Shown here one piece after another: positions 9,514 to 18,421 of a stretch of 64,000 nt of DNA; the stretch's first letter is position 1; every line of letters starts with the position of its first letter. The notes below the pieces were generated by a model. The model did not search any database. It was given only the letters and a program-made list of their open reading frames with translations, and was not told where the DNA came from. Made by a program: the position numbers and the translations under genes. This DNA comes from Trichocoleus desertorum ATA4-8-CV12. Lineage in GTDB: Bacteria; Cyanobacteriota; Cyanobacteriia; FACHB-46. The stretch spans positions 54,382-118,381 of the forward strand of contig JAHHIL010000012.1 of the NCBI GenBank assembly GCA_019358975.1. Direction: 5' to 3'.

Positions 9514-9990
9514 CTACGGCTGGGCAGGTGCAGTTTCGCTTGTAGAACCTGTAGAAGTTGCATCTCCTATAGGTGCGGTATCTCCAGTGGAAGCAGCGTT
9601 GTCAGCAGGCGCAGTTTCCGTGGTGGGGGCTTGTGGGGCCGCAGGGCTAGGAATGGTGACGTTTACATCAGGCGCTTGGGGAGCTTCGACCTTGGGTACT
9701 GTGATGTTCACGTCTGGGGGTTTCATGTCTGGAGCCTGGGGTTGCGGTACGACTTCTCTAGTCCGCTCGATGATGGTTTGACGGCCAGCAGGTTCTGAGC
9801 TGTCTCCGCCACGATTAAACACAAAGAGGGCCCCCAGTCCTAAAGCTACTAAAGCAGCTAATAGGATGCCTGTCAGTAAGCCGCCAGCAGCACTGTTGTT
9901 TTCACGAGCGATTTGGTTGTCTCGACGTAGTTCTTCTCGGCGCAGCTCTTGGTTATAAATTTCTTTATCGCGATCGCGCAAGTTTGTCAT
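9514..9990 (-). CDS. Single-pass membrane protein with Pro/Ala/Thr-rich tail
   Basis: 158 residues. A highly charged cytoplasmic head (RDRDKEIYNQELRREELRRDN) is followed by one transmembrane helix (GGLLTGILLAALVALGLGALFVF). The extracytoplasmic tail has a loose repeat of the type PDVNITVPKVEAPQ / PDVNVTIPSPAAPQ, then Ala/Thr/Ser-rich sequence. There is no enzymatic motif. The topology suggests an anchored envelope or linker protein. It has its own strong terminator, so it is probably monocistronic. Confidence 0.68.
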   Translation of the reverse strand: MTNLRDRDKEIYNQELRREELRRDNQIARENNSAAGGLLTGILLAALVALGLGALFVFNRGGDSSEPAGRQTIIERTREVVPQPQAPDMKPPDVNITVPKVEAPQAPDVNVTIPSPAAPQAPTTETAPADNAASTGDTAPIGDATSTGSTSETAPAQP

Positions 9991-10188
9991 GTTTTTTTGC
10001 AGAACTCGGTATTGATAAAAATCAGGTAATGAAACTGAAGTTTTAACATTCCGAGATTAGCTACTGGATTGGCGCGGATCGCTCTGTGTGAGGGGTAGGT
10101 TGATCTACTTCAGAGGAGTGATTATACGGAGTAGTGTGGTGTAAAAAAACCAATCTACTTGTGGCTTGAAGCGTTAAGTTCGTACTTT

Positions 10189-10254
10189 CTTGATAAAAAT
10201 CAAGAGCTTGGGGGCACCTGCCCCCAAACCCCCGCTGAAGGACGGCTGCGTCCT
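10189..10254 (-). terminator. Terminator-like hairpin cluster downstream of the GST gene
   Basis: Three hairpins lie in a row: AGGACG/CGTCCT (10239-10254), a perfect 9-bp TTGGGGGCA/TGCCCCCAA (10208-10227), and CTTGAT/ATCAAG with an A4 loop (10189-10204). On the minus strand the GC-rich hairpin is followed after 7 bases by five T. The block follows the GST stop at 10334. The C-rich text around 10220-10290 also resembles dispersed cyanobacterial intergenic repeats. Confidence 0.5.
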
Positions 10255-10333
10255 CCAGACCTCCTCCAGAAGGGGCCAGAAGGGGATTGAGGGGGGCTGA
10301 ATTTTCCTCTAGGCGTGTAAGGAGGGGTTGGTG

Positions 10334-11131
10334 CTACTCGATATCAATTGAGGTGGGTCTGGTGCTACTAGTGGAGCTGGTAGCGGGGGTGAAGGATTTG
10401 CGGTATTCGGTGTAGAGGCGATCGCGCCAGTCGAAGAAGGGAGCAAAGGTGCCTACATCTGCCAATCCTGGAACTCCTTTGCCTTTGAGTCCTTCTGGGA
10501 TGTCAAGGTAAGAGCCAGTCGGGAATTTGATGTACATGCTCATGCCTGCTACGGCGAAATCAGCTAGGGTAGGCTGATCGGACACTAAATAGGGGTGATC
10601 GAGCAAGATAAAGCACAATGCCTCTAGATTTTGCCTAAGTGGGGCTTTGGCACTATGCAAGGCATCGGGTCCCATGCCAACGCCGAAACTCAGCACATCT
10701 AGCAGTTCGCTTGGGACCGAACCAATCAAGTTTTTTAGTAAGGCAGGCGTAGAAGCAGGTAGGGCCGCAGTACGGAAATCTGCATTTTGGCTGAAGGCAG
10801 CGAGCATGGCCTTGGGGGCGTTTAGACCCATGACTTCATCAGCCCATTCTTCCAACATCAGGCACAGCCCTTTTTGCTTAGGGTCTGTGGGGATAAGGGG
10901 GCGATCGGGATATTGGCGATCGAGATATTTGGCGATCGCCGTGGAATCGGCAATCACTTCGTTGCCATCTTTCAATACGGGTACTTGGCGTTGCCCAGAC
11001 ATTCGGAAAAGGTCTACTTGCCCAATGCCAGGGGTCACTTCAATCTTGCGATAGGCCAATCCCTTGTAGTCCAAGATTAGCCGCACCTTTTCGCAGTAGT
11101 GCGACATCTCAAATTGGTACAACTCCAACAT
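10334..11131 (-). CDS. Glutathione S-transferase family protein
   Basis: About 265 residues. The N-terminal thioredoxin-fold part has the GST pattern: MLELYQFEMSHYCEKVR, with a Ser/Tyr/Cys near the active site. The cis-Pro loop RQVPVLKDG and the glutathione-contact motif ADSTAIAKYLD follow. The C-terminal helical domain has PYLVSDQPTLADFAVAG, close to the family N-capping box. It would use glutathione in conjugation or redox work in the cytosol; the substrate is unknown. Start choice: an upstream ATG at 11137 is only 1-2 bases from AGGAG, whereas the ATG at 11131 has ordinary spacing and gives the usual MLELYQF start. The final ~15 residues are a Ser/Thr-rich tail absent from most GSTs. Confidence 0.85.
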   Translation of the reverse strand: MLELYQFEMSHYCEKVRLILDYKGLAYRKIEVTPGIGQVDLFRMSGQRQVPVLKDGNEVIADSTAIAKYLDRQYPDRPLIPTDPKQKGLCLMLEEWADEVMGLNAPKAMLAAFSQNADFRTAALPASTPALLKNLIGSVPSELLDVLSFGVGMGPDALHSAKAPLRQNLEALCFILLDHPYLVSDQPTLADFAVAGMSMYIKFPTGSYLDIPEGLKGKGVPGLADVGTFAPFFDWRDRLYTEYRKSFTPATSSTSSTRPTSIDIE

Positions 11132-11137
11132 GATCAT

Positions 11138-11520
11138 TCTCCTGTGGCGTTTTACAGCTGGCGTTTTAAGCGACGACCCATCCGCCTTCCAAGGTAGCAG
11201 GCTCTCTAAGAAAAGACACTTCTAGCGGCAAAGACCCTGCTAAATGCCCTAATTCCTAGGCTAAAAGTTATAGTTTCGGGTTCTATCTTCAGGTGGGTTG
11301 GTTCGGAGGGAATACAGACTAAAGGCGATCGCTGGGTGACGCTCTTATGGCCTCACACTATCTATCTATTAGCTCAGACAGATCCCACTCGTGGCAGAGA
11401 ATATAGTCCCTGCAAATTTATAAACTCAAATTTGTATAGGAGCCGACATTTTTAGCCCAAATACATTTTTAGCCCAAGTTTTGAAAACGCTATCTCTCTT
11501 AGGGGAGCCCAGAGGTATTT
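11138..11520. promoter_or_regulatory. Intergenic region with a tandem 15-bp repeat before the secreted-protein gene
   Basis: The 383 bases between divergent genes hold no ORF. A 15-bp direct repeat, ACATTTTTAGCCCAA, occurs at 11446-11460 and 11463-11477, a 17-bp period, in the presumed 5' UTR or promoter of the gene at 11521. It could be a regulator site or a simple duplication. AGGGGAG at 11501-11507 may be a ribosome-binding site, though its spacing to the ATG is long. Confidence 0.4.
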
Positions 11521-12396
11521 ATGAGCACTCAGAATTTTTTGTCAGTTAAAAAAGTCGTTAGCCTAGTTGGTGTGGCTGGTGTTAGTGCGTTGTTAGCTTT
11601 ACCCGCTATGGCCCAGATGCAGCCTAGCCCTGCCAACTCTAACAGCCCTACTCAATGCTTACCTAGCACGAGCCAAGTTACTCCCAGTGACAGCCCCGCA
11701 GGTGGAGCCACGATGGAGCAAATGCAGGCAAGTGGCACTCAATCGATGGACCAATCTAACATCAACATGAACTCGCCTTACAGTGGTTCGGCTGATGGTA
11801 GCTCTAACCAGGCCAATGCTGGCTACATGGGTTCTCAGATGGGCTCTCAGAACATGCAAGCTGATCAGTCCATTTCCGCCGCTAGCCCCGACTACAACCG
11901 CAGTGTCTTAAGCAGCGGTATTGTTACTCCTACCAGAGGTCCAGCGGGTGGCTACACCATGTTGCGTTTCCAAGAGATGGAGGGCAATCAAGTTGCTAGC
12001 TCCAACATGGGGATGAACCAGGCTTACAACTCGTCTTACCGCTCCAATTATCAAGCCAATACCGTGACGCCAAGTGCAGGTCCTGCGGGTGGCTATACTG
12101 CCAATAGCATCGGCAACAACATGGGGATGAACCAGTCCTCTGCTGGCATGATGGGCAACAACATGGGCAACATGGGGATGAACCAATCCTCTGTGGATAA
12201 CCAGTACAGTGCTAGCAACACCATGCGGCCTCTGCCTGGTTCGATGAGTTCCGATCGCAACCGTCCGGCTGGTGAGATGACTCCTGAAGTTAGCCAAAGC
12301 CTCGACAACCAAAACAACTCTATTTATCGAGTTGGCCCCAGTAGTTCCAGCTCCAGCAGCCAGTACAACACTGGTAGCGTGATGGGTGGTTGCTAA
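11521..12396 (+). CDS. Exported Met/Asn/Ser-rich repeat protein
   Basis: 291 residues. The signal peptide is residues 1-31, with a clean site ALPAMA before QMQP. The mature chain is low-complexity and rich in Ser, Asn, Gln, Met and Gly. A short repeat occurs three times: VTPSDSPAGGATM, VTPTRGPAGGYTM and VTPSAGPAGGYTA. A second motif, NMGMNQ, recurs four times. The only cysteines are near the mature N-terminus (TQCLPS) and the very last residue (VMGGC). No enzymatic domain is seen; it is probably a disordered secreted or envelope protein. The Met richness might allow metal binding, but that is speculation. Confidence 0.75.
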   Translation: MSTQNFLSVKKVVSLVGVAGVSALLALPAMAQMQPSPANSNSPTQCLPSTSQVTPSDSPAGGATMEQMQASGTQSMDQSNINMNSPYSGSADGSSNQANAGYMGSQMGSQNMQADQSISAASPDYNRSVLSSGIVTPTRGPAGGYTMLRFQEMEGNQVASSNMGMNQAYNSSYRSNYQANTVTPSAGPAGGYTANSIGNNMGMNQSSAGMMGNNMGNMGMNQSSVDNQYSASNTMRPLPGSMSSDRNRPAGEMTPEVSQSLDNQNNSIYRVGPSSSSSSSQYNTGSVMGGC

Positions 12397-12505
12397 GCCA
12401 AGCATTTGAGCGATCGCTTAAGGTTCAGCCCTAGAAAACTGTAATTTAAGCAGTGGCTCTAGTTAAAGATTTTGCCTAGCGCTCAACTAGCCTAATCCTC
12501 ATCAT

Positions 12506-12547
12506 CAGCGCCAGAGTTTGTAGGATGATTCCTCAGCTTTGGCGCTG
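12506..12547 (+). terminator. Possible terminator hairpin after the Met/Asn-rich gene
   Basis: CAGCGCCA (12506-12513) pairs perfectly with TGGCGCTG (12540-12547), and the stem extends three more pairs inward with one wobble. No T-run follows, so termination is uncertain. Confidence 0.32.
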
Positions 12548-12669
12548 TGCTTATAGGTGGCAAGACTAGCAATTGCGACAAGGCTTTAACTGCTTTAACT
12601 AGAAGATCTGCTGTGCTTCGGTCTCCGTCCTATAATGAGGGCTAATATTGCGCGACTCCCAGCTTGGTT

Positions 12670-13152
12670 ATGGAAAGCACTGAAACGACAGGCGGTCTCA
12701 CTCGTAGGCAACACCTCTGGATTGCGGCTAGCATCTGGACTTTGGTAGGCATCGGTCTGTTTACGATGGGTTTAGTGTTTTGGTTTCACCTACCTTACTT
12801 AGGCTTTCTGGATATCAAGCATCTAGGCTGGGGAGCGGTTGCCTTGAGTATTGGCTTGTTGAAAGGAAAGGTTGTTTTGGATCGCACTGCGAATCGGGTA
12901 ATCGATCGCGTGGATACGTTACAAGAGCCAAACCCTTTCAAAAGCATCTTCCAAATGTTTGGGGCCAAAACCATTGCATTGATTCTCGCCATGATGGGCA
13001 TTGGGGTTGGCTTACGTTTGGCGGGAGTCAGTTTTGAGATTCGCGGTTTGATTTATATTGCAGTAGGCTCTGCCCTGATGTGGAGCTGTCGCCGCTATTG
13101 GATGGCTTCAGCTCAAGGTGCATCAGCAGTCAGCGTAGCAAAGGAATCCTAA
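12670..13152 (+). CDS. Small polytopic membrane protein
   Basis: About 160 residues with four hydrophobic segments: LWIAASIWTLVGIGLFTMGLV, WGAVALSIGLLKG, TIALILAMMGIGVGLRL and GLIYIAVGSALMWSC. The loops are basic, for example KGKVVLDRTANRVIDR. No family is firmly recognised; similar short membrane proteins are common cyanobacterial hypotheticals. A TTG six bases upstream (12664) is in frame, but the ATG at 12670 is preferred. The stop TAA directly abuts the GTG of the phosphatase gene, so the two are probably co-translated. Confidence 0.68.
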   Translation: MESTETTGGLTRRQHLWIAASIWTLVGIGLFTMGLVFWFHLPYLGFLDIKHLGWGAVALSIGLLKGKVVLDRTANRVIDRVDTLQEPNPFKSIFQMFGAKTIALILAMMGIGVGLRLAGVSFEIRGLIYIAVGSALMWSCRRYWMASAQGASAVSVAKES

Positions 13153-14055
13153 GTGGCAAGCTTGCAATCGATTGCTGGATTTCCGGTCGAGTCTGTTTTA
13201 GCGATCGCCCGCTCTATTGGTTGGGGTGCGGCTGACATTTTGCAAGCCTACTACCACCCCAATCCGATTGCAGGGGAAGCAGCCCTAACCCTCAATATTC
13301 AAGATCAAGGGGATGGGCCTGTCACGGCTGCGGATGTTGCCACTAACCAATACATTCTGGATAATCTGCACGCTGCTTTTGGCACTATAGAGTTTGGCTA
13401 CTTAACGGAAGAAACCTTCAAAGCTCAGAACCCTTCCGAGCGCTTGCAGCATACCTGGGTCTGGATCATTGATCCCCTAGATGGCACCAAAGACTTTATC
13501 AAAGGCACCGGGGAATATGCAGTTCACATTGCTTTAGCCCATGCAGGACGACCTGTATTAGCGGTGGTAGTTTGTCCAGAGCTAGGCAAACTTTACTACG
13601 CGACTTTGGGCGGTGGCACGTTTGTAGAAACTCGTGACGGTAGAGCAACGCCATTACGAGTAGCTGAGCGCGATCGCCTCGAAGAGTTGTCGGTGGTTGT
13701 CAGCGGCAGTCATCGGGGGGAAAGACTCACCCAACTCCTGCGTCAATTCCCTTGCCAAAATCAGCGGGCGATCGGCAGCGTGGGCTGCAAAATTGCGGCG
13801 ATCGCAGAACAACAGGCAGACCTATACATCTCTCTATCCGGAAAATCAGCGCCGAAAGATTGGGACTTGGCAGCGCCTGAGCTGATTTTGACTGAGGCAG
13901 GTGGCAAGTTCACCCACTTTGATGGCAGTTTGTTGCAATACAATCAGGCGGATGTTAGCCAGTGGGGGGGCTTACTCGCCAGCAACGGTACTTGTCACAC
14001 TCAACTTTGCACTCAAGCAGAAACTCTACTCGCTGCCATTGATACCCTAGCCTAG
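13153..14055 (+). CDS. Inositol-monophosphatase superfamily phosphatase (CysQ-like)
   Basis: 300 residues. The Li-sensitive phosphatase signature is complete: metal ligands in LTEETF (first Glu), WIIDPLDGTKDFI (D-P-L-D-G-T-K-D) and KDWDLAAPELILTEAGG (W-D-x-A-x). CysQ-type enzymes remove the 3' phosphate from PAP, recycling it during sulfate assimilation; inositol or fructose bisphosphate are other possible substrates. The family needs Mg2+ and acts in the cytosol. The start is GTG with zero spacing after the preceding stop, which implies coupling with the upstream membrane protein gene. It converges with the TPS-CHAT gene with a 9-bp gap. Confidence 0.87.
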   Translation: MASLQSIAGFPVESVLAIARSIGWGAADILQAYYHPNPIAGEAALTLNIQDQGDGPVTAADVATNQYILDNLHAAFGTIEFGYLTEETFKAQNPSERLQHTWVWIIDPLDGTKDFIKGTGEYAVHIALAHAGRPVLAVVVCPELGKLYYATLGGGTFVETRDGRATPLRVAERDRLEELSVVVSGSHRGERLTQLLRQFPCQNQRAIGSVGCKIAAIAEQQADLYISLSGKSAPKDWDLAAPELILTEAGGKFTHFDGSLLQYNQADVSQWGGLLASNGTCHTQLCTQAETLLAAIDTLA

Positions 14056-14064
14056 CGAGCTGGA

Positions 14065-17000
14065 CTATTGGGCTTCACCAATTAAGGTAAAGGCAGCCCA
14101 ATCTTTGGGATCAGGGTGTTGTTGCATAGTAGCTAGCATGGCTTGACGTAGAGCTTGAGCCTTATCTGGCTGTTGTTGCAGGGTTTGATAGAACTGCATC
14201 ATTAGGGTCGCGGTGGGTGCATCGGGTACTTGCCAGAGGGAGACGACCACGCTGGGAGCCCCTGCCGAAATCAGCGATCGCGATAGCCCCACTACCCCAT
14301 CTCCTGTAATCTTGCCGCGCCCAGTAACGCAAGCACTCAGGACCACCAACTCAGCATTTAGCTTCAAGCCGAGAATGTCACTCGCCGTCAGCAGACCATC
14401 ATCTTGGCCCGAAGGCGCTAAGGCAATTGCGCCCGGAATTCCCAGCCCTCGGAAATCATCCAGTAAACCGTGGGTTGCCAAGTGAATAATCCGGGCATTG
14501 CCCATCTGCGCCATCACGGTTGCTTTCGTCGCCGCACTCCCCGTAATCGCCTCAGTGTTGAGGAGCGAGGCAATCATCTTGGCTTCCCGCTCAGCCTCTG
14601 GCAGACTGTAGAGTTGTTGCGATCGCTCGCCGTTTTCAGTTGGCAAGTTAGGCATCGTGGGATTACCCACAATTAAGGAATGCTGAGGCGATCGCGGCAG
14701 TGTCGTAGCGGCAACTTGTGTAGGTTGCGGCTGTTGCGCTAGTCCTTGACGTTGCCGTTGTTGGTGGGTGAGTGCCAGAATCTGAATCGCTGGGGCCGTC
14801 AGCATCGTATGTTTCTCAATCAGATACTTTCCGGCGGCATCTTGCAGAGCAGGAAAAGGAGCCAAAAAGAGAGAACCTTGAGGAATGAATATTACGCGGG
14901 CCTCTGGGTTCGTTGGTAACAGATCCGCGATTGGCTGAATTAGCAGTTGATGGAGTTGCTTGAGTTGCGACTGTTGAGTTTGGTAGCGTTGGAGCCGCTC
15001 TAGGGCACTAGCCACCACTTCAGTTCTTTGGTTAAACACCAGCCCCCGACCTTCAATGCCAATCGAGGCTCTAGTACTGGCAACCAAATCATCTAAAGAA
15101 GCTTTTTGCTCTTGCCAAAGCGGTTTGAGATCTACTTGGCGAAACGCAACTTCACCGGTAGGCTGCACCACCCAGATGTAGAGGGCTTTGTCCTCAATTT
15201 GGCGCTGTCCCTTCACCTGAAACGCTTCTTGAATAATTGAATATTCAACAAGGGTGGCCTTCTGCTCGCGGGCGATTTGTTGAATCTGGGCAATATTGGG
15301 CAGATCAAGACTAGAGGCCGCAAGACTTTTAGTGCCATTCGTGGGCAACTGCTTCGCTAGTAACTCGACAAAGGCACGAGATCGCCCTCGCTCTGCTACC
15401 TCTAAAGCTACCTGCGCTTTATTTTGGGCAATTAAGACTTCTTGCAGCGTGCTGTAAGTTGTGGCTTGAGTATCGAACAGGGAAATCTTGGTGGCATCAT
15501 CATTTTGGTCAAGCTGCGATCGCAACGATTCCCAAACTTTGATCCCTGCAAACAGGGTTTGCTCCGCTTCAACTAATTTACCCAAACGGAACCAAGCATC
15601 TCCCAAGTTATTTAAGGCATGACCTTCGCCAGGACGATCTTGCAACTGCTGAGCGATCGCTAAACTCTGCTGTTGATGGTCGGCAGCTTGCTGGTAATCT
15701 TCTAAGCCATAATAAGCCAGCCCCAAATTGCCTAAAGCTCGCCCTTCTGCTAAGCGATCTTTCAACTCGCGGGCGATCGCCAATTGCTGCTGCAAATGCT
15801 CCACCGCTTTGGGGTAGTCGCCTTTGGTAAAGTACACCAGACCCAAATTGCCTAACGACTGCCCAATGCCTCGGCGGTCCTGAGCCTTTTCTGCGATCGC
15901 TAAACTTTGCTGCGGGTACTCCAGTGCTTTGGCGGGGTTGTTTTGGGCCAGATATGCGATTCCCAAGTTCCGCAGCGTCATGCCTTGCAATTCTGGGATA
16001 GCCAAGGTGCGGCTGATGGCTAAGCTTTGTTCGTAGTATTGAATCGCTTTATCGTAGTGGCCCACAGCACTGTAAGCGGCACCTAAGCCACTCAACGCTT
16101 CAGCTTCGCTTTCCCGGTTTTGCAGTTGCTGAGCGATCGCCAAACTCTGCTGATAGCGCTGGATCGACTGAGCATAGTTACCCACGACAAAGTAAATACT
16201 GCCTAAGTTATGCAGGGTTTGTCGTTGCTGCTGCAGTTGACCTTGCTGTTGCGCTAAGGCGAGTTGTTGCTGGTAGCACTGAATCACCCGCCCCTGATCG
16301 GTGATAACGCGGTAGGTGGTCCCTTGATTTTCTACAATCTGCCCAACCTGCAAGCAATCCTGGGTACTAACCGCGATCGCAATTCGTTGCTCCCGCTCAG
16401 CAATTCCTAGAGTGGGATTAGAACGGGAGCGATCGCTAGCTAAGGCGATGTCTTGCCGCCGAACTGTACCTGTTCTAGGTTGTGGTGTAGATCCAGGAGG
16501 TGCGCTAGGAGGTGTATTGGGAGACTCCGGTTGAGGCGAGGGCGGTACTCCGATTGATGGTGCTATGACTGTTTCAGGCTGAGGCGAGGGTGGAATTCCG
16601 ATTGATGATTCGGGTGGAGGATCGGGAAAAACTCCTAGTGATGCTGGTTGTTCACCTATGCCTTCAGTTGAGCCTAGTTCAGGAGTATGCACAATGTCAG
16701 GAGATACTGGCCCAGGTTGTTGAGATCGCTTCACTTCCGGGAGAGGTGAAATTTCCCCTAGAACTTCTGGAATAGGCGCAAGGTTGGCTTCTGGTAAAAA
16801 AGGTGGAGGATTCGTGGGACCGGATTCACCCGTAACAGAATCAGAAGGAAAGGGGGAAGTGAGTATTGGCATTCCGGGATGGAGCGGAAAGGGAATGCCT
16901 ACCTCTGGTAACGGGTCAGGAGAAACTTTGCCATCAGTACCAGGAGCTTCGACTTCACCGCCAGGGTCAAAGAGAACTTCGATGTTGCCTTTGATATAGA

Positions 17001-18099
17001 AGGTGTTGCCAGTGGGGCTAGTAATGAGATAGGTGTTGCCGTCAGGTTGAATGCTTAGAGGATTGCCGACACTGTCGTTCACACCTTTGTCGGGAAGCGG
17101 GAAGGGTGTATTGCCCAGGGTTACATTGCCAGCAGCCAAGAGAGTGGCACTCCGAGCCGTAGCATTTTGCACCACCACATCTCCTGGCGAAATGGTGAGG
17201 CCAGAGCCAGATAAAACTAACTGACTTTCTGGGTTAATGCTGATGTTAGTGGCGTTTCTGCCGAGACCGCCTGTAAGGAGATCGGGGAGATCCGCGATCG
17301 GCAAGTCCCAGGTGTTGGGTTGAGAGGTGTCAGAGGCGATCGCTTGAATATCCAGAGTCAACAAACTTTCGGCTTGGCTCAGCCGTACCAAGCTATTACC
17401 TGGAACTGCCGCGACGGTAATGTGCCCCTCTGGCGCGTTAAGCTCACCCGTACTGACAACTGTGCCACCAAGCAACGTTAAATTCTGTCCGGCGGCAACC
17501 TCTAGTTTTCCAGTATTGATGATGCCTCCAGGTTGGCTCATGCTGAAGGCAAACAAATCTGGCGTGCCGACTAAGCTTTCATAGTTGTTGGGGCCAGAAG
17601 CGTTCAGCCATTCTTTGCCAAAGCCGACTCCATTGGCAGTTGTAGCGGTGAAAGAGCCAGGTACGTTGAGACTGGCATTGGCACCAAACACGATCCCCGC
17701 AGGATTAATGAGAAATAAATTGGGGCTACCGCCTGTAACTTGAATTAAGCCATCAATCGAGGATAAGTTGCCGCCCACCACTCGCGCTAAGATATTTTGC
17801 GTCGCGGGATCAGCGAGAAAATTGGCCGTGTAGCCTGTTTCTAAGATGAATTGACTAAAGCTGTGAAACAGATTCGCGCCATCTTGCGATCGCTGACCCC
17901 CAGTAATATCAAAGCGATCGCCGTTTGGAGTGACCAACGTGCCTGCGTCATTCGGGGCTGCAAGGATGGGGAGGGCTTTGCTGTCTGGCAGTTCCCCCGC
18001 ATGGATCGATTGTGCAGGGACAACTTCTGCCAGGACTAAGACAGCTAGCAACAAGTTCACCCCTAGCTGGGGAGACTGCAAATAATTTTTCAAGGTCAT
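14065..18099 (-). CDS. Exported TPS-TPR-CHAT fusion protein
   Basis: 1344 residues. A signal peptide (~1-35) is followed by a two-partner-secretion (haemagglutination-activity) domain at ~40-330, with GANLFHSF, the NPAGIVFGANA motif and parallel beta-helix sequence. A Pro/Ser/Glu-rich linker covers ~370-560. TPR repeats fill ~600-900 (GNLGLVYFTKGDYPKAVEH type), and a CHAT domain ~930-1344 has His1210 (LATHGLL) and Cys1257 (LSACVTG). TPS domains normally guide export through a TpsB Omp85-type pore; none is in the window. The CHAT dyad is intact, so proteolytic activity is plausible. The TPR and CHAT parts are close paralogues of the 1087-residue protein upstream. The combination is known in cyanobacteria; its target is unknown. 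Confidence 0.86.
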   Translation of the reverse strand: MTLKNYLQSPQLGVNLLLAVLVLAEVVPAQSIHAGELPDSKALPILAAPNDAGTLVTPNGDRFDITGGQRSQDGANLFHSFSQFILETGYTANFLADPATQNILARVVGGNLSSIDGLIQVTGGSPNLFLINPAGIVFGANASLNVPGSFTATTANGVGFGKEWLNASGPNNYESLVGTPDLFAFSMSQPGGIINTGKLEVAAGQNLTLLGGTVVSTGELNAPEGHITVAAVPGNSLVRLSQAESLLTLDIQAIASDTSQPNTWDLPIADLPDLLTGGLGRNATNISINPESQLVLSGSGLTISPGDVVVQNATARSATLLAAGNVTLGNTPFPLPDKGVNDSVGNPLSIQPDGNTYLITSPTGNTFYIKGNIEVLFDPGGEVEAPGTDGKVSPDPLPEVGIPFPLHPGMPILTSPFPSDSVTGESGPTNPPPFLPEANLAPIPEVLGEISPLPEVKRSQQPGPVSPDIVHTPELGSTEGIGEQPASLGVFPDPPPESSIGIPPSPQPETVIAPSIGVPPSPQPESPNTPPSAPPGSTPQPRTGTVRRQDIALASDRSRSNPTLGIAEREQRIAIAVSTQDCLQVGQIVENQGTTYRVITDQGRVIQCYQQQLALAQQQGQLQQQRQTLHNLGSIYFVVGNYAQSIQRYQQSLAIAQQLQNRESEAEALSGLGAAYSAVGHYDKAIQYYEQSLAISRTLAIPELQGMTLRNLGIAYLAQNNPAKALEYPQQSLAIAEKAQDRRGIGQSLGNLGLVYFTKGDYPKAVEHLQQQLAIARELKDRLAEGRALGNLGLAYYGLEDYQQAADHQQQSLAIAQQLQDRPGEGHALNNLGDAWFRLGKLVEAEQTLFAGIKVWESLRSQLDQNDDATKISLFDTQATTYSTLQEVLIAQNKAQVALEVAERGRSRAFVELLAKQLPTNGTKSLAASSLDLPNIAQIQQIAREQKATLVEYSIIQEAFQVKGQRQIEDKALYIWVVQPTGEVAFRQVDLKPLWQEQKASLDDLVASTRASIGIEGRGLVFNQRTEVVASALERLQRYQTQQSQLKQLHQLLIQPIADLLPTNPEARVIFIPQGSLFLAPFPALQDAAGKYLIEKHTMLTAPAIQILALTHQQRQRQGLAQQPQPTQVAATTLPRSPQHSLIVGNPTMPNLPTENGERSQQLYSLPEAEREAKMIASLLNTEAITGSAATKATVMAQMGNARIIHLATHGLLDDFRGLGIPGAIALAPSGQDDGLLTASDILGLKLNAELVVLSACVTGRGKITGDGVVGLSRSLISAGAPSVVVSLWQVPDAPTATLMMQFYQTLQQQPDKAQALRQAMLATMQQHPDPKDWAAFTLIGEAQ

Positions 18100-18421
18100 G
18101 GGTTGAGGAAGGGCGGCTGATGAATGGGATCGCTGAACACGTAGCTAACTGCATTTGCTCAACCTCAGAGTCAAAGCGGCCTTGCAGAACGCAGTCATTC
18201 AAGAGCAGTCGCTAGAGAGCTGTACAAAGCGGAACCGTAGCTTAACCTATGCAGTACACCCAGATGGGAGCGGGGAGATACCCAAAAATAGACAACCTAC
18301 TCTGGGAAATCAGAACTCTACTCTTAGAGTATTAGGGTCTCTTTTGGGGCATTTCCGCTTCGCCTATTAGGGTGAACGCAGCCACCTTCTTGGATTTAGG
18401 TATTATCTATTCAGAAATCCC
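18100..18421. other. Gene-free stretch between the WD40 and TPS-CHAT genes
   Basis: Short ORFs on both strands overlap each other and have no domain signature. Near 18311-18330 there is an imperfect palindrome, ACTCTACTCTTAGAGTAT, which may be an operator or weak terminator. This should include the leader of the TPS-TPR-CHAT gene, so that gene may have its own promoter. Confidence 0.4.
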
